Shown piece after piece: positions 1 to 5,240 of a stretch of DNA of 5,263 nucleotides. The stretch's first letter is position 1, and each line of letters starts with the position of its first letter. The position numbers and the translations under genes are program-made. The stretch covers positions 1 to 5,263 of the forward strand of contig JAENZU010000281.1 of assembly GCA_016841125.1 (NCBI GenBank), read 5' to 3'. Source of the DNA: Melioribacter sp. GTDB lineage: Bacteria; Bacteroidota; Ignavibacteria; Ignavibacteriales; Melioribacteraceae. Under the pieces are notes generated by a model. It was not told the DNA's origin, ran no database searches, and saw only the letters and a list, made by a program, of their open reading frames with translations.

Positions 1-651
1 AGTTTGGAAATTATTGTTTAGCCAACTTTGCTGTCTTGATGCTTCAAGTGATGACATAGAGATCATAAAATCGAAATTAAAATGTGTGTTTTGTGGAATA
101 CTTTTAAAAACACCGGTAACCTTATAATCACTTTTGTTATTTAATGTTAATGTTTTTCCAATTGGGTTTTCATTATTAAAATATTTTGCTGCAGTATTTT
201 CACTTATAATTATTGAGCTTGGTTCTACAAGGGCGGTTTGCGGATTTCCATTAATCAAATTAAGTGCAAAGAAATCAATTACTGAGTTATCCGCATAGCA
301 AATTCTATTTTCATCAAAACTTATATTATTGTATTTAACAATTTTATTACCTGATATTCTAAAGCGTGCAGTTTTTTTAATTTCAGGAATCTCAGCCAAA
401 GAAGCTTGTGCCAAAGCTGGTGACACTACAGCAAGGTTATATTCCTCATTACCCATCTTAAATTCAGCTGTAACCCTATACATGTTTTCCGATTCGGGGT
501 AATAGTTGTCGTAACTCAGTTCATTCTGGACAAATAGAGCTAACAAAATTGTACTTGTAATACCAAGTGCTAGCCCTACTATATTTATAATAGAATATAC
601 CTTATGTCTTAAAAGATTTCTATACGCGATTTTTATATAATTTTTAAACAT
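1..651 (-). CDS. MacB/FtsX-like ABC transporter permease, N-terminal part (runs off the left edge)
   Basis: My translation of the minus strand from the ATG at 651 stays open for 217 codons to the window edge, so the C-terminal part is missing. The protein starts MFKNYIKIAYRNLLRHKVYS, the basic N-terminus typical of Bacteroidota-type MacB permeases. A hydrophobic segment follows at about residues 19-42 (IINIVGLALGITSTILLALF), then a polar periplasmic MacB_PCD-like region with YPESENMYRV near 51-60 and NENPIGKTLTLNNKSDYKVT near 160-179. In this family the periplasmic domain couples ATP hydrolysis to the adaptor (mechanotransmission) rather than forming a classical pore. The start lies 3 bp past the stop of the upstream ATPase, and a GAGGA sits 7 nt before it, inside the ATPase gene, so the two are probably translationally coupled. 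The full-length protein would be expected to carry three more membrane helices beyond the edge. The exported substrate cannot be told from the sequence. Confidence 0.92.
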   Translation of the reverse strand, partial: MFKNYIKIAYRNLLRHKVYSIINIVGLALGITSTILLALFVQNELSYDNYYPESENMYRVTAEFKMGNEEYNLAVVSPALAQASLAEIPEIKKTARFRISGNKIVKYNNISFDENRICYADNSVIDFFALNLINGNPQTALVEPSSIIISENTAAKYFNNENPIGKTLTLNNKSDYKVTGVFKSIPQNTHFNFDFMISMSSLEASRQQSWLNNNFQT

Positions 652-654
652 TTA

Positions 655-1317
655 TTATTCCTCAATCCAACCATCATTTAGGTTAATTATTCTATTTCCG
701 TAGTTCGCATTTTCTTTAGAGTGAGTAACTTGAATTATTGTTGTGCCTTGTTGGTTTAATTTTTTCAGCAGCTTCATAATTTCTTCACCTTGATCAGAGT
801 GAAGATTGCCGGTCGGCTCATCCGCTAAAATTAGTTTTGGTTCTGCAATTACTGCGCGTGCAACTGCTATCAATTGCTGTTGTCCGCCCGATAGTTGATT
901 TGGGAAAAGATCTTTTTTGCCGACTATATTAAATCTATCTAATACATCTGCTACTTTTGCTTTTCTTTCTTTTGAATTCATCTTTTGGTAGAGCAGCGGA
1001 GTCTCTAAATTTTCATATACAGTCAGTTCATCGATCAAGTGATATTGCTGGAACACAAATCCAATATGTGATTTATGGAGTTCCGATAATTTCCGGTCGC
1101 TCATTTTATGAACCGGCTCATCGTAAAAATAATATTCACCGTTTGAGGGATTGTCAAGCATCCCCATAATGTAGAGCAGTGTTGATTTACCTGCGCCTGA
1201 TGGTCCCATTATAGATACAAATTCACCTTCATTAATCTCAAAATTAATCTGCCGCAGTACATAAGTCTTAACAAATTTGTTGGTGTAGAATTTTTCGATG
1301 TTGGATAGTTTGATCAT
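655..1317 (-). CDS. ABC transporter ATP-binding protein, MacB/LolD type (second ATPase of the operon)
   Basis: This 220-residue protein is a complete single nucleotide-binding domain that would energise the permease encoded 3 bp downstream. Visible motifs are Walker A GPSGAGKST at 38-46, Q-loop Gln90 in GFVFQQ, signature LSGGQQQ at 142-148, Walker B LILADEP at 162-168 with catalytic Glu167, and H-loop His199 in VTHS. Two positions are unusual. The residue after LSGGQQQ is Leu149, where the family and the paralogue at 1784-2473 have Arg. The D-loop reads GNLHS instead of GNLDS, so the conserved Asp is His173. The core ATPase residues are intact, so the protein is probably active, perhaps as the weaker half of a heterodimer. 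It aligns without gaps to the other ATPase over almost its whole length, with roughly half the residues identical by eye. The ATG at 1317 is preceded only by a weak GGA, 11 nt upstream. Confidence 0.95.
   Translation of the reverse strand: MIKLSNIEKFYTNKFVKTYVLRQINFEINEGEFVSIMGPSGAGKSTLLYIMGMLDNPSNGEYYFYDEPVHKMSDRKLSELHKSHIGFVFQQYHLIDELTVYENLETPLLYQKMNSKERKAKVADVLDRFNIVGKKDLFPNQLSGGQQQLIAVARAVIAEPKLILADEPTGNLHSDQGEEIMKLLKKLNQQGTTIIQVTHSKENANYGNRIINLNDGWIEE
659..663 (-). promoter_or_regulatory. Shine-Dalgarno of the permease gene, inside the ATPase gene end
   Basis: Read on the minus strand this is GAGGA, 7 nt before the ATG at 651. It overlaps the last codons of the ATPase gene (WIEE then stop). 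It fixes the permease start and supports coupled translation. Confidence 0.7.
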
Positions 1318-1357
1318 TTTTAATTGTCCAGTTTGTTAGTCAATTGAAAACAGCTGA

Positions 1358-1776
1358 GCGCATAGAGCAAAGCGTTTGAAGTTAAATTAAAGTGTCTTTT
1401 TGAAATTGGTAATCATTCTACACTCTTTATCTAATTTATCCAGAAGCTGATCTCTAACTTTATCATTTATTAGTTTTCGTTTATGAAGAATTATTAAAAT
1501 GTTAGCATTTTCAAATGTTGATCTTCTAGCATAATTCAGAAAATTGTTGAAGTCTCTGTTTGATGTTGAACCGCTTCCTTCTGCAATATTATTTGTCATA
1601 CTCATCGCAGCGCCTCGTAATTGTTCGGCAAATCGAAATAACTTTTTCTTTTCTAAAATATCCGCAATATCAAGCATTTCATCCGTTATCTCCATCGCAA
1701 ACTGCCATATTGTTAAATCTTGAAATCTAAATTTCATTTTATCCTCTCAAACCTATTAACGCTCTGCTCTTTGCGC
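1358..1776. repeat. Inverted-repeat-bounded unit enclosing four-helix-bundle gene 1
   Basis: The left arm, 1358-1376 (GCGCATAGAGCAAAGCGTT), is complementary to the right arm, 1758-1776 (AACGCTCTGCTCTTTGCGC), at 17 of 19 positions. In the minus-strand transcript one of the two mismatches becomes a G-U wobble. The arms lie tightly around the gene: 10 bp after its stop codon and 9 bp before its Shine-Dalgarno. The right arm begins 7 bp after the stop codon of the upstream ATPase. The match is seen directly; that this is a mobile or RNA-processed unit is inference. I saw no clear target-site duplication. Confidence 0.65.
1387..1737 (-). CDS. Four-helix bundle protein (23S rRNA intervening-sequence protein family)
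   Basis: This small protein of 116 residues is almost entirely helical. It shows the family hallmarks: an N-terminal FRFQDLTIWQFAMEIT, the central motif EQLRGAAMSMTNNIAEGSGS at 38-57, and RDFNNFLNYARRSTFENANI at 61-80. The NNIAEGSG turn between helices 2 and 3 is diagnostic. Family members were first described as ORFs inside 23S rRNA intervening sequences, and a relative (Avd) is the accessory protein of diversity-generating retroelements; they form pentameric barrels thought to bind nucleic acid. No role in transport is known, so its place between two transporter ATPase genes is probably due to insertion. The ATG at 1737 has a good Shine-Dalgarno (AGAGGA, 1743-1748). It belongs to a clearly different subfamily from the copy at 2561-2914: EQLRGAAMSMTNN against SQIRRAAISIPTN. 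Confidence 0.9.
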   Translation of the reverse strand: MKFRFQDLTIWQFAMEITDEMLDIADILEKKKLFRFAEQLRGAAMSMTNNIAEGSGSTSNRDFNNFLNYARRSTFENANILIILHKRKLINDKVRDQLLDKLDKECRMITNFKKTL

Positions 1777-1783
1777 AGTGCGC

Positions 1784-2473
1784 TTAAACGTGAAATTCTT
1801 CCTTCATATTTTCCGTTACTACGTGACCGTCGAAGAGATGTATGATCCGGTTGCCGTATTCTGCGTATGTTGGGGAGTGAGTTACCATCAATATAGTTGT
1901 TCCTTGTTCGTTTAGTCCTGTAAGTAAATTCATAACCTCATCGCCGTGTGAAGAATCTAGATTTCCGGTAGGCTCATCTGCCAATATTATTTTAGGGTTA
2001 CTAACAATGGCGCGTGCTACAGCAACTCTCTGCTGCTGCCCGCCCGAAAGCTGCTGAGGAAAGTGGCTTACCCTGTGCATTATCCCCATTCTTTCCAACA
2101 CTTCATGAACCATCTTCTTTCGATCACTGGAAGAATACTTCAGATATAAAAGAGGCAGCTCAACATTTTCGAAAACTGTCAGTTCGTCGATTAGATTGAA
2201 ACTTTGAAATACGAATCCGATATTCTCTTTCCGCAAGCTTGCTCGTCTGCGTTCATTGTATCCGGAAACTTCATGATCTAGAAAATAATATTTCCCGCCG
2301 CTTGGGTTGTCGAGTAAACCTAGAATATTAAGCAGAGTGGATTTACCGCATCCGGAAGGACCCATAATAGAAACAAACTCCCCCGGTTCAATTTGAATAT
2401 TGACATTATTTAAAGCCGTTGTTTCAACATCCTCGGTTGTGTATAACTTCTGTAAGTTTTCTGTTTTAATCAT
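1784..2473 (-). CDS. ABC transporter ATP-binding protein, MacB/LolD type (first ATPase of the operon)
   Basis: The protein has 229 residues and canonical motifs throughout: Walker A GPSGCGKST at 38-46, Q-loop Gln90 in GFVFQS, signature LSGGQQQR at 142-149, Walker B IILADEP at 162-168 with Glu167, D-loop GNLDS at 170-174 and H-loop His199. The segments GFVFQSFNLIDELTV and ADEPTGNLDS are typical of MacB/LolD/FtsE-like ATPases that work with MacB-type permeases. I chose the ATG at 2473, not the in-frame TTG at 2485. It gives MIKTENLQKLY, which lines up with the start of the paralogous ATPase (MIKLSNIEKFY), and a GAG lies 7 nt before it, while the TTG has no ribosome binding site. A short charged tail, ENMKEEFHV, extends past the paralogue's end. 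It sits between the adaptor and the second ATPase, separated from each by a four-helix-bundle gene. Confidence 0.95.
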   Translation of the reverse strand: MIKTENLQKLYTTEDVETTALNNVNIQIEPGEFVSIMGPSGCGKSTLLNILGLLDNPSGGKYYFLDHEVSGYNERRRASLRKENIGFVFQSFNLIDELTVFENVELPLLYLKYSSSDRKKMVHEVLERMGIMHRVSHFPQQLSGGQQQRVAVARAIVSNPKIILADEPTGNLDSSHGDEVMNLLTGLNEQGTTILMVTHSPTYAEYGNRIIHLFDGHVVTENMKEEFHV

Positions 2474-2560
2474 TTTATTACTCAAAGTTAGTTTTAAAAA
2501 TCGTTCTTAAAATGCTCCTGGTTTTGGGTTCCGAGTTTCGGGTTATGAGAATTAAACATA

Positions 2561-2914
2561 TTAATCTTTTAACTTCTTACTTAAAGTTATCAGCATTTTT
2601 CTTGTTGAAATTACTTTTTCAATTAGTGTTGTGCTTTTATCGCCGCTGATATAATTCAAATCTTTGGCTAGTAATATTAGATACTCAAGCTCACTTGCCG
2701 AGCCTATGGAAATTTGGAGAAATCTATTAAAATCTTTATTTGAACCGCGAGAACTGCCCTCCGCAATATTAGTTGGAATAGAGATTGCAGCTCGCCTAAT
2801 TTGACTAGTTAATCCATATAATTCGTCTTTGGGAAATGATTTTGTCATTTCATAAATATCCAGTACTAATTCATGCGCTATATTCCATACCGTCAGTTTT
2901 TTAAAATCCTGCAT
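2561..2914 (-). CDS. Four-helix bundle protein (23S rRNA intervening-sequence protein family), second copy
   Basis: This 117-residue helical protein matches the common form of the family closely: FKKLTVWNIAHELVLDIYEM at 4-23, SFPKDELYGLTSQIRRAAIS at 26-45, IPTNIAEGSSRGSNKDFNRF at 46-65 and GSASELEYLILLAKDLNYI at 71-89. The basic QIRR and SSRGSNK segments fit nucleic-acid binding, which is inference from the family. The in-frame GTG at 2920 would extend it by two residues. I prefer the ATG at 2914, because the GGAG at 2920-2923 overlaps that GTG and lies 5 nt before the ATG. The gene lies between the adaptor and the first ATPase, in operon orientation. It is only distantly related to the copy at 1387-1737, so a local tandem duplication is unlikely. 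Confidence 0.92.
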   Translation of the reverse strand: MQDFKKLTVWNIAHELVLDIYEMTKSFPKDELYGLTSQIRRAAISIPTNIAEGSSRGSNKDFNRFLQISIGSASELEYLILLAKDLNYISGDKSTTLIEKVISTRKMLITLSKKLKD

Positions 2915-2919
2915 TATCA

Positions 2920-2923
2920 CTCC
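2920..2923 (-). promoter_or_regulatory. Shine-Dalgarno that decides the start of four-helix-bundle gene 2
   Basis: GGAG on the minus strand, 5 nt before the ATG at 2914. It overlaps the competing GTG codon at 2918-2920, which argues against that codon as the start. Confidence 0.65.
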
Positions 2924-2953
2924 AGTTAATTATATTTGCATACTTTCTTTTCA

Positions 2954-2986
2954 CTCACAACTCACAACCCAAAACTCATAGCTCAC
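2954..2986. repeat. Degenerate short tandem repeat between adaptor stop and four-helix-bundle gene 2
   Basis: The plus strand reads as imperfect iterations of CTCACAA/CTCATAG: CTCACAA, CTCACAACCCAAAA, CTCATAG, CTCACTG. Related motifs (GGGTT, GAGTT, GGGTTATGAG) occur in opposite orientation at 2521-2549 on the other side of the gene, so this tract supplies the right arm of the inverted repeat. Confidence 0.55.
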
Positions 2987-2988
2987 TG

Positions 2989-4239
2989 CTACTTTAGTAC
3001 TAACTTTTCTACCTCAACATAATTATCGTACGATGAGGTTACCACTTGTTCGCCGGGTTTCAATCCTTCTAAAACTTCAAAGGATTGTGTATTCTGGCGT
3101 CCAAGTCTGATGTTTCTTCTTTCGGCAAATTCGCCCGAAGGGTCGACTACAAAAATCCACTGTCCGCCGGTTGTTTGATAGAATCCCCCCCGGTCTACAA
3201 ACACCGCTTCGGACAGTTCGCCTAATTCTAATTTTATATGTACTGTTTGACCGCGCCTGATTCCTTCAGGAACAATATCAACAAAAAGCATATCAACCTG
3301 AAACGTACCGCCGGTTACTTGCGGAAATACTGTTTTAACAACCATTCTATAATTTCTATTATTAAATGTAAATTCACCGTATTGACCTGGACTAACTCTT
3401 GCAATCCAATGTTCATCAATATTCGCGCGTACTTTAAAAGAATCAACTTTATCGATCTGACCAACATTTTCACCCGGGGCTATTGACTCACCAATCTCAG
3501 CATTCAACGCCGTTAACTGCCCGCTGATAGGCGCTTTTACAGTTAAATTTTCAAGCTGCTGTTTTGTTATCAGAAGATTTCCCTCAAGTGTTGTAACAGA
3601 TTTTTCAAGCTGCTCAACTTGCTGTGATCTCATTAGTGAATCCTGCTTATACGTTTCCATAGTTAACGCTTTATGATTCACCAAATAATCGTAATCATCC
3701 TTTGAGTTGAGATATTCTATTTCTGATATCAATCCCTTTTCAAACATTTTTTTATTTGTTTCGTATAACCTTTTCTGTGAGTGGATATCTCTTTCGATCT
3801 GCAGCAGGCTTGCCTGAAGACTGAGTTTACTTTGCTGGAAGGATAATCTCGTGGAACGCAGATTATTTATCTGCTGGAAAACATTTGCTTCGTTATAAAT
3901 TATGCTTAATCTGAGTTGGGCATTATCCAATAAAATTATCGGATCACCAACATTTAAAAAAGCTCCTTCTTCAACATATTTTTTTTGAACTTTACCGCCG
4001 TCGGATACATCAAGCTGAAAAGTTTCGATCGGCTGTACTGTTCCGGTTATCGGGGTAAATTCCTGGAAAGGACCTTTCTGCACCGTTGAGATTGTGATTC
4101 TCTCTTTATCAACATTTAATTTTTTTGATGAATCGCCGAAAATAAAATTATACATTACAAATAAAATAAACAGGGCAGATACCGTGTAAAGCGCTATCGT
4201 TTTTGGTTTAAATTTTTTCTGTTCAATTTTCCGATCCAT
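2989..4239 (-). CDS. Periplasmic adaptor (membrane fusion) protein, HlyD/MacA-like
   Basis: This 416-residue protein links an inner-membrane ABC permease to the outer membrane in a tripartite exporter. In order it has a basic cytoplasmic N-terminus, one membrane anchor at about 14-34 (IALYTVSALFILFVMYNFIF), a first lipoyl half-motif at about 66-106 (GTVQPIETFQLDVS, then VEEGAFLNVGDPIILLDNAQ), a long helical hairpin at about 112-230 rich in Leu, Gln and Lys, the second lipoyl half at about 232-262 (LTVKAPISGQLTALNAEIGE), a beta-barrel at about 265-340 and a membrane-proximal domain ending in GLKPGEQVVTSSYDNY. It has no lipobox, so it is membrane-anchored. I chose the ATG at 4239 over the in-frame GTG at 4248; a weak GTGGA lies just before the ATG. 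It is the first gene of the minus-strand operon, and no outer-membrane TolC partner is visible in the window. Confidence 0.93.
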   Translation of the reverse strand: MDRKIEQKKFKPKTIALYTVSALFILFVMYNFIFGDSSKKLNVDKERITISTVQKGPFQEFTPITGTVQPIETFQLDVSDGGKVQKKYVEEGAFLNVGDPIILLDNAQLRLSIIYNEANVFQQINNLRSTRLSFQQSKLSLQASLLQIERDIHSQKRLYETNKKMFEKGLISEIEYLNSKDDYDYLVNHKALTMETYKQDSLMRSQQVEQLEKSVTTLEGNLLITKQQLENLTVKAPISGQLTALNAEIGESIAPGENVGQIDKVDSFKVRANIDEHWIARVSPGQYGEFTFNNRNYRMVVKTVFPQVTGGTFQVDMLFVDIVPEGIRRGQTVHIKLELGELSEAVFVDRGGFYQTTGGQWIFVVDPSGEFAERRNIRLGRQNTQSFEVLEGLKPGEQVVTSSYDNYVEVEKLVLK

Positions 4240-4270
4240 GAAGTCCACTTATTTTAATTATAATATATTA

Positions 4271-4286
4271 GCCAAACATCGTGCCG
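4271..4286 (-). promoter_or_regulatory. Candidate sigma-54 (-24/-12) promoter of the efflux operon
   Basis: The minus strand reads CGGCACGATGTTTGGC. Against the sigma-54 consensus TGGCACG-N4-TTGC, the GGCACG block and the TTG are exact with the right spacing; the first base (C for T) and the last (G for C) differ. It would start transcription near 4260, about 20 nt before the adaptor ATG. The divergent gene encodes a sigma-54 activator, which makes the site more credible. The imperfect -12 GC is the main weakness. A TATAAT on the same strand at 4262-4257 could act as an ordinary -10 box, but it has no good -35. Confidence 0.45.
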
Positions 4287-4335
4287 TATTAATTGTTTTG
4301 TTTTCTATTAAATTTAGACTTTTCAAAACACAAAC

Positions 4336-4402
4336 TGTTCGCTATCGTATAAAGGTGTACGAATTCGAACATTCTAAAAGAAAAAATGTTATTTTACGAT
4401 CA
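4336..4402. promoter_or_regulatory. Candidate upstream activator sites (phased 16-bp dyads)
   Basis: The strongest site is TGTACGAATTCGAACA at 4356-4371, a dyad with 7 of 8 pairs matching. A weaker copy, TGTTCGCTATCGTATA, lies at 4336-4351, with its centre exactly 20 bp away. A still weaker one, TGTTATTTTACGATCA, lies at 4387-4402, 31 bp from the central site. The central dyad is about 104 bp upstream of the predicted sigma-54 start near 4260, in the usual range for NtrC-family enhancers. Binding by the adjacent regulator is inference; the weaker copies may be chance. Confidence 0.35.
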
Positions 4403-4414
4403 GGTTTTTGCGGG

Positions 4415-4434
4415 AATGATTTTTGAAAATCATT
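4415..4434. promoter_or_regulatory. Perfect 9-bp-arm dyad upstream of the regulator gene (operator candidate)
   Basis: AATGATTTT-TG-AAAATCATT is a perfect inverted repeat with a 2-bp centre, ending 8 bp before the regulator's GGAG. A protein-binding dyad fits better than an RNA hairpin, since the centre is too tight for a good loop and the arms are AT-rich. Autoregulation is a guess from position. Confidence 0.4.
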
Positions 4435-4442
4435 TTTAAAAT

Positions 4443-4446
4443 GGAG
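4443..4446 (+). promoter_or_regulatory. Shine-Dalgarno that decides the TTG start of the response regulator
   Basis: GGAG, 5 nt before the TTG at 4452. Upstream in this frame there is no ATG before the stop at 4437-4439, and the next in-frame ATG is codon 57, past the phosphoacceptor Asp56, so TTG is the only sensible start. Confidence 0.7.
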
Positions 4447-4451
4447 CAAAT

Positions 4452-5240
4452 TTGACTGATAAGATTGGAAAAATTCTAATTGTTGATGACAACGAAGACG
4501 TTCTGCTGGCGGCAAAACTTTTATTAAAAAATCATTTTGCGGCAGTACACACCGAAAGCAATCCTAATGTACTTCCTAATCTACTTGGTAATGAAAGTTA
4601 CGATGTGATACTTCTCGATATGAATTTCACAAAGGATATGACGAGCGGGCAGGAAGGCTTTTACTGGCTCAATCAAATTTTAAAAATTGATCCGAGTTCC
4701 GTGGTTATTTTAATAACATCATTCGGAGATGTTGACGTTGCCGTGCGGGCAATAAAAGAAGGGGCTACAGATTTTGTTTTGAAGCCATGGCAGAATGAAA
4801 AATTTATTGCCACTGTTTCATCCTCAGTAAAACTTAGCGAATCGAGAAAAGAGGTAAGCTACTTAAAATCACGGCAGCAGCAGCTTAGCAGTGATATCGA
4901 TTTAAAATTTCACGATTTGATCGGCAAGTCCCAGCAAATACAAACTGTATTTTCACTCATCGAAAAAGTAGCGAAGACGGACGCTAACGTTTTGATAACG
5001 GGTGAAAACGGAACCGGGAAAGAATTAGTAGCACGAGCAATTCACAGACAGTCACACAGAAAAGACGAAGTTTTTATAAGTGTAGATCTCGGCGCAATCA
5101 GCCATTCTTTATTTGAAAGCGAGTTGTTCGGATATGTAAAAGGAGCTTTCACCGATGCCAAAGAAGATAGAGCAGGCAGATTCGAACTCGCTTCCAAAGG
5201 GACTTTGTTCTTAGATGAAATTTCAAACATTCCGATTTAA
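4452..5240 (+). CDS. Sigma-54-dependent NtrC-family response regulator, cut short by an in-frame TAA
   Basis: The product as read has 262 residues. Residues 7-123 are a receiver domain with acidic pocket D12-D13, phosphoacceptor Asp56 (ILLDMNF), Ser90 and Lys111 (LKPW). A linker with a likely helix (about 124-150) leads into an AAA+ domain with Walker A GENGTGKE at 184-191, the sigma-54 contact loop GAFTDA at 231-236 and Walker B LFLDEI at 252-257. The family normally runs to about 450 residues, with the rest of the AAA+ domain and a DNA-binding Fis-type helix-turn-helix. Here TAA at 5238-5240 ends it right after SNIPI, yet the following codons in the same frame read LQAKLLT, the normal continuation. 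CAA (Gln) to TAA is the simplest origin. As it stands the product lacks the arginine finger and DNA-binding domain. Divergent transcription from the efflux operon suggests it controlled that operon. Its sensor kinase is not in view. Confidence 0.9.
   Translation: MTDKIGKILIVDDNEDVLLAAKLLLKNHFAAVHTESNPNVLPNLLGNESYDVILLDMNFTKDMTSGQEGFYWLNQILKIDPSSVVILITSFGDVDVAVRAIKEGATDFVLKPWQNEKFIATVSSSVKLSESRKEVSYLKSRQQQLSSDIDLKFHDLIGKSQQIQTVFSLIEKVAKTDANVLITGENGTGKELVARAIHRQSHRKDEVFISVDLGAISHSLFESELFGYVKGAFTDAKEDRAGRFELASKGTLFLDEISNIPI

Larger units (their letters stand above)
2521..2975. repeat. Inverted-repeat-bounded unit enclosing four-helix-bundle gene 2
   Basis: The left arm, 2521-2537 (GTTTTGGGTTCCGAGTT), is complementary to the right arm, 2959-2975 (AACTCACAACCCAAAAC), at 15 of 17 positions. 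One mismatch becomes a G-U wobble in the minus-strand transcript. The arms enclose a complete four-helix-bundle gene with its Shine-Dalgarno. The right arm begins 13 bp after the adaptor stop codon, and the left arm ends 35 bp before the next gene's start. The layout repeats that of the unit at 1358-1776, although the arm sequences are unrelated. Confidence 0.6.

Noticed and set aside
957..1169. Plus-strand open frame opposite the second ATPase (similar short frames at 2014-2199, 3238-3486, and minus-strand 5042-5230)
   Set aside because: Antisense shadows of well-supported genes, with no family features in their translations.
1340..1790. Target-site duplication flanking unit 1 as proof of transposition
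   Set aside because: The bases just outside the arms (1350-1357 and 1777-1784) do not form a convincing direct repeat; the GCGCAGTGCGC at 1773-1783 is a local palindrome overlapping the arm.
2951..2988. CRISPR-like array from the CTCACAA repeats
   Set aside because: Units are short and degenerate, with no unique spacers and no cas genes.
1318..2988. Diversity-generating retroelement, suggested by Avd-like four-helix-bundle proteins
   Set aside because: No reverse transcriptase and no template/variable repeat pair is visible in the window.
1318..2988. True 23S rRNA intervening sequence
   Set aside because: No rRNA sequence flanks the genes; both neighbours on each side are transporter genes.
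4238..4426. Plus-strand open frame across the divergent promoter region
   Set aside because: It overlaps the adaptor start and the regulatory dyads, has no Shine-Dalgarno, and its translation is AT-rich low-complexity sequence.
4415..4440. Intrinsic terminator at the 9-bp dyad
   Set aside because: AT-only-type stem with a 2-4 nt loop, no GC core, and it lies upstream of a gene start rather than after a gene.
4441..4455. Mini-ORF ATG-GAG-CAA-ATT-TGA overlapping the regulator's TTG start as a leader peptide
   Set aside because: Four codons, no ribosome binding site of its own, and the GGAG inside it serves the TTG start; the overlap is likely chance.
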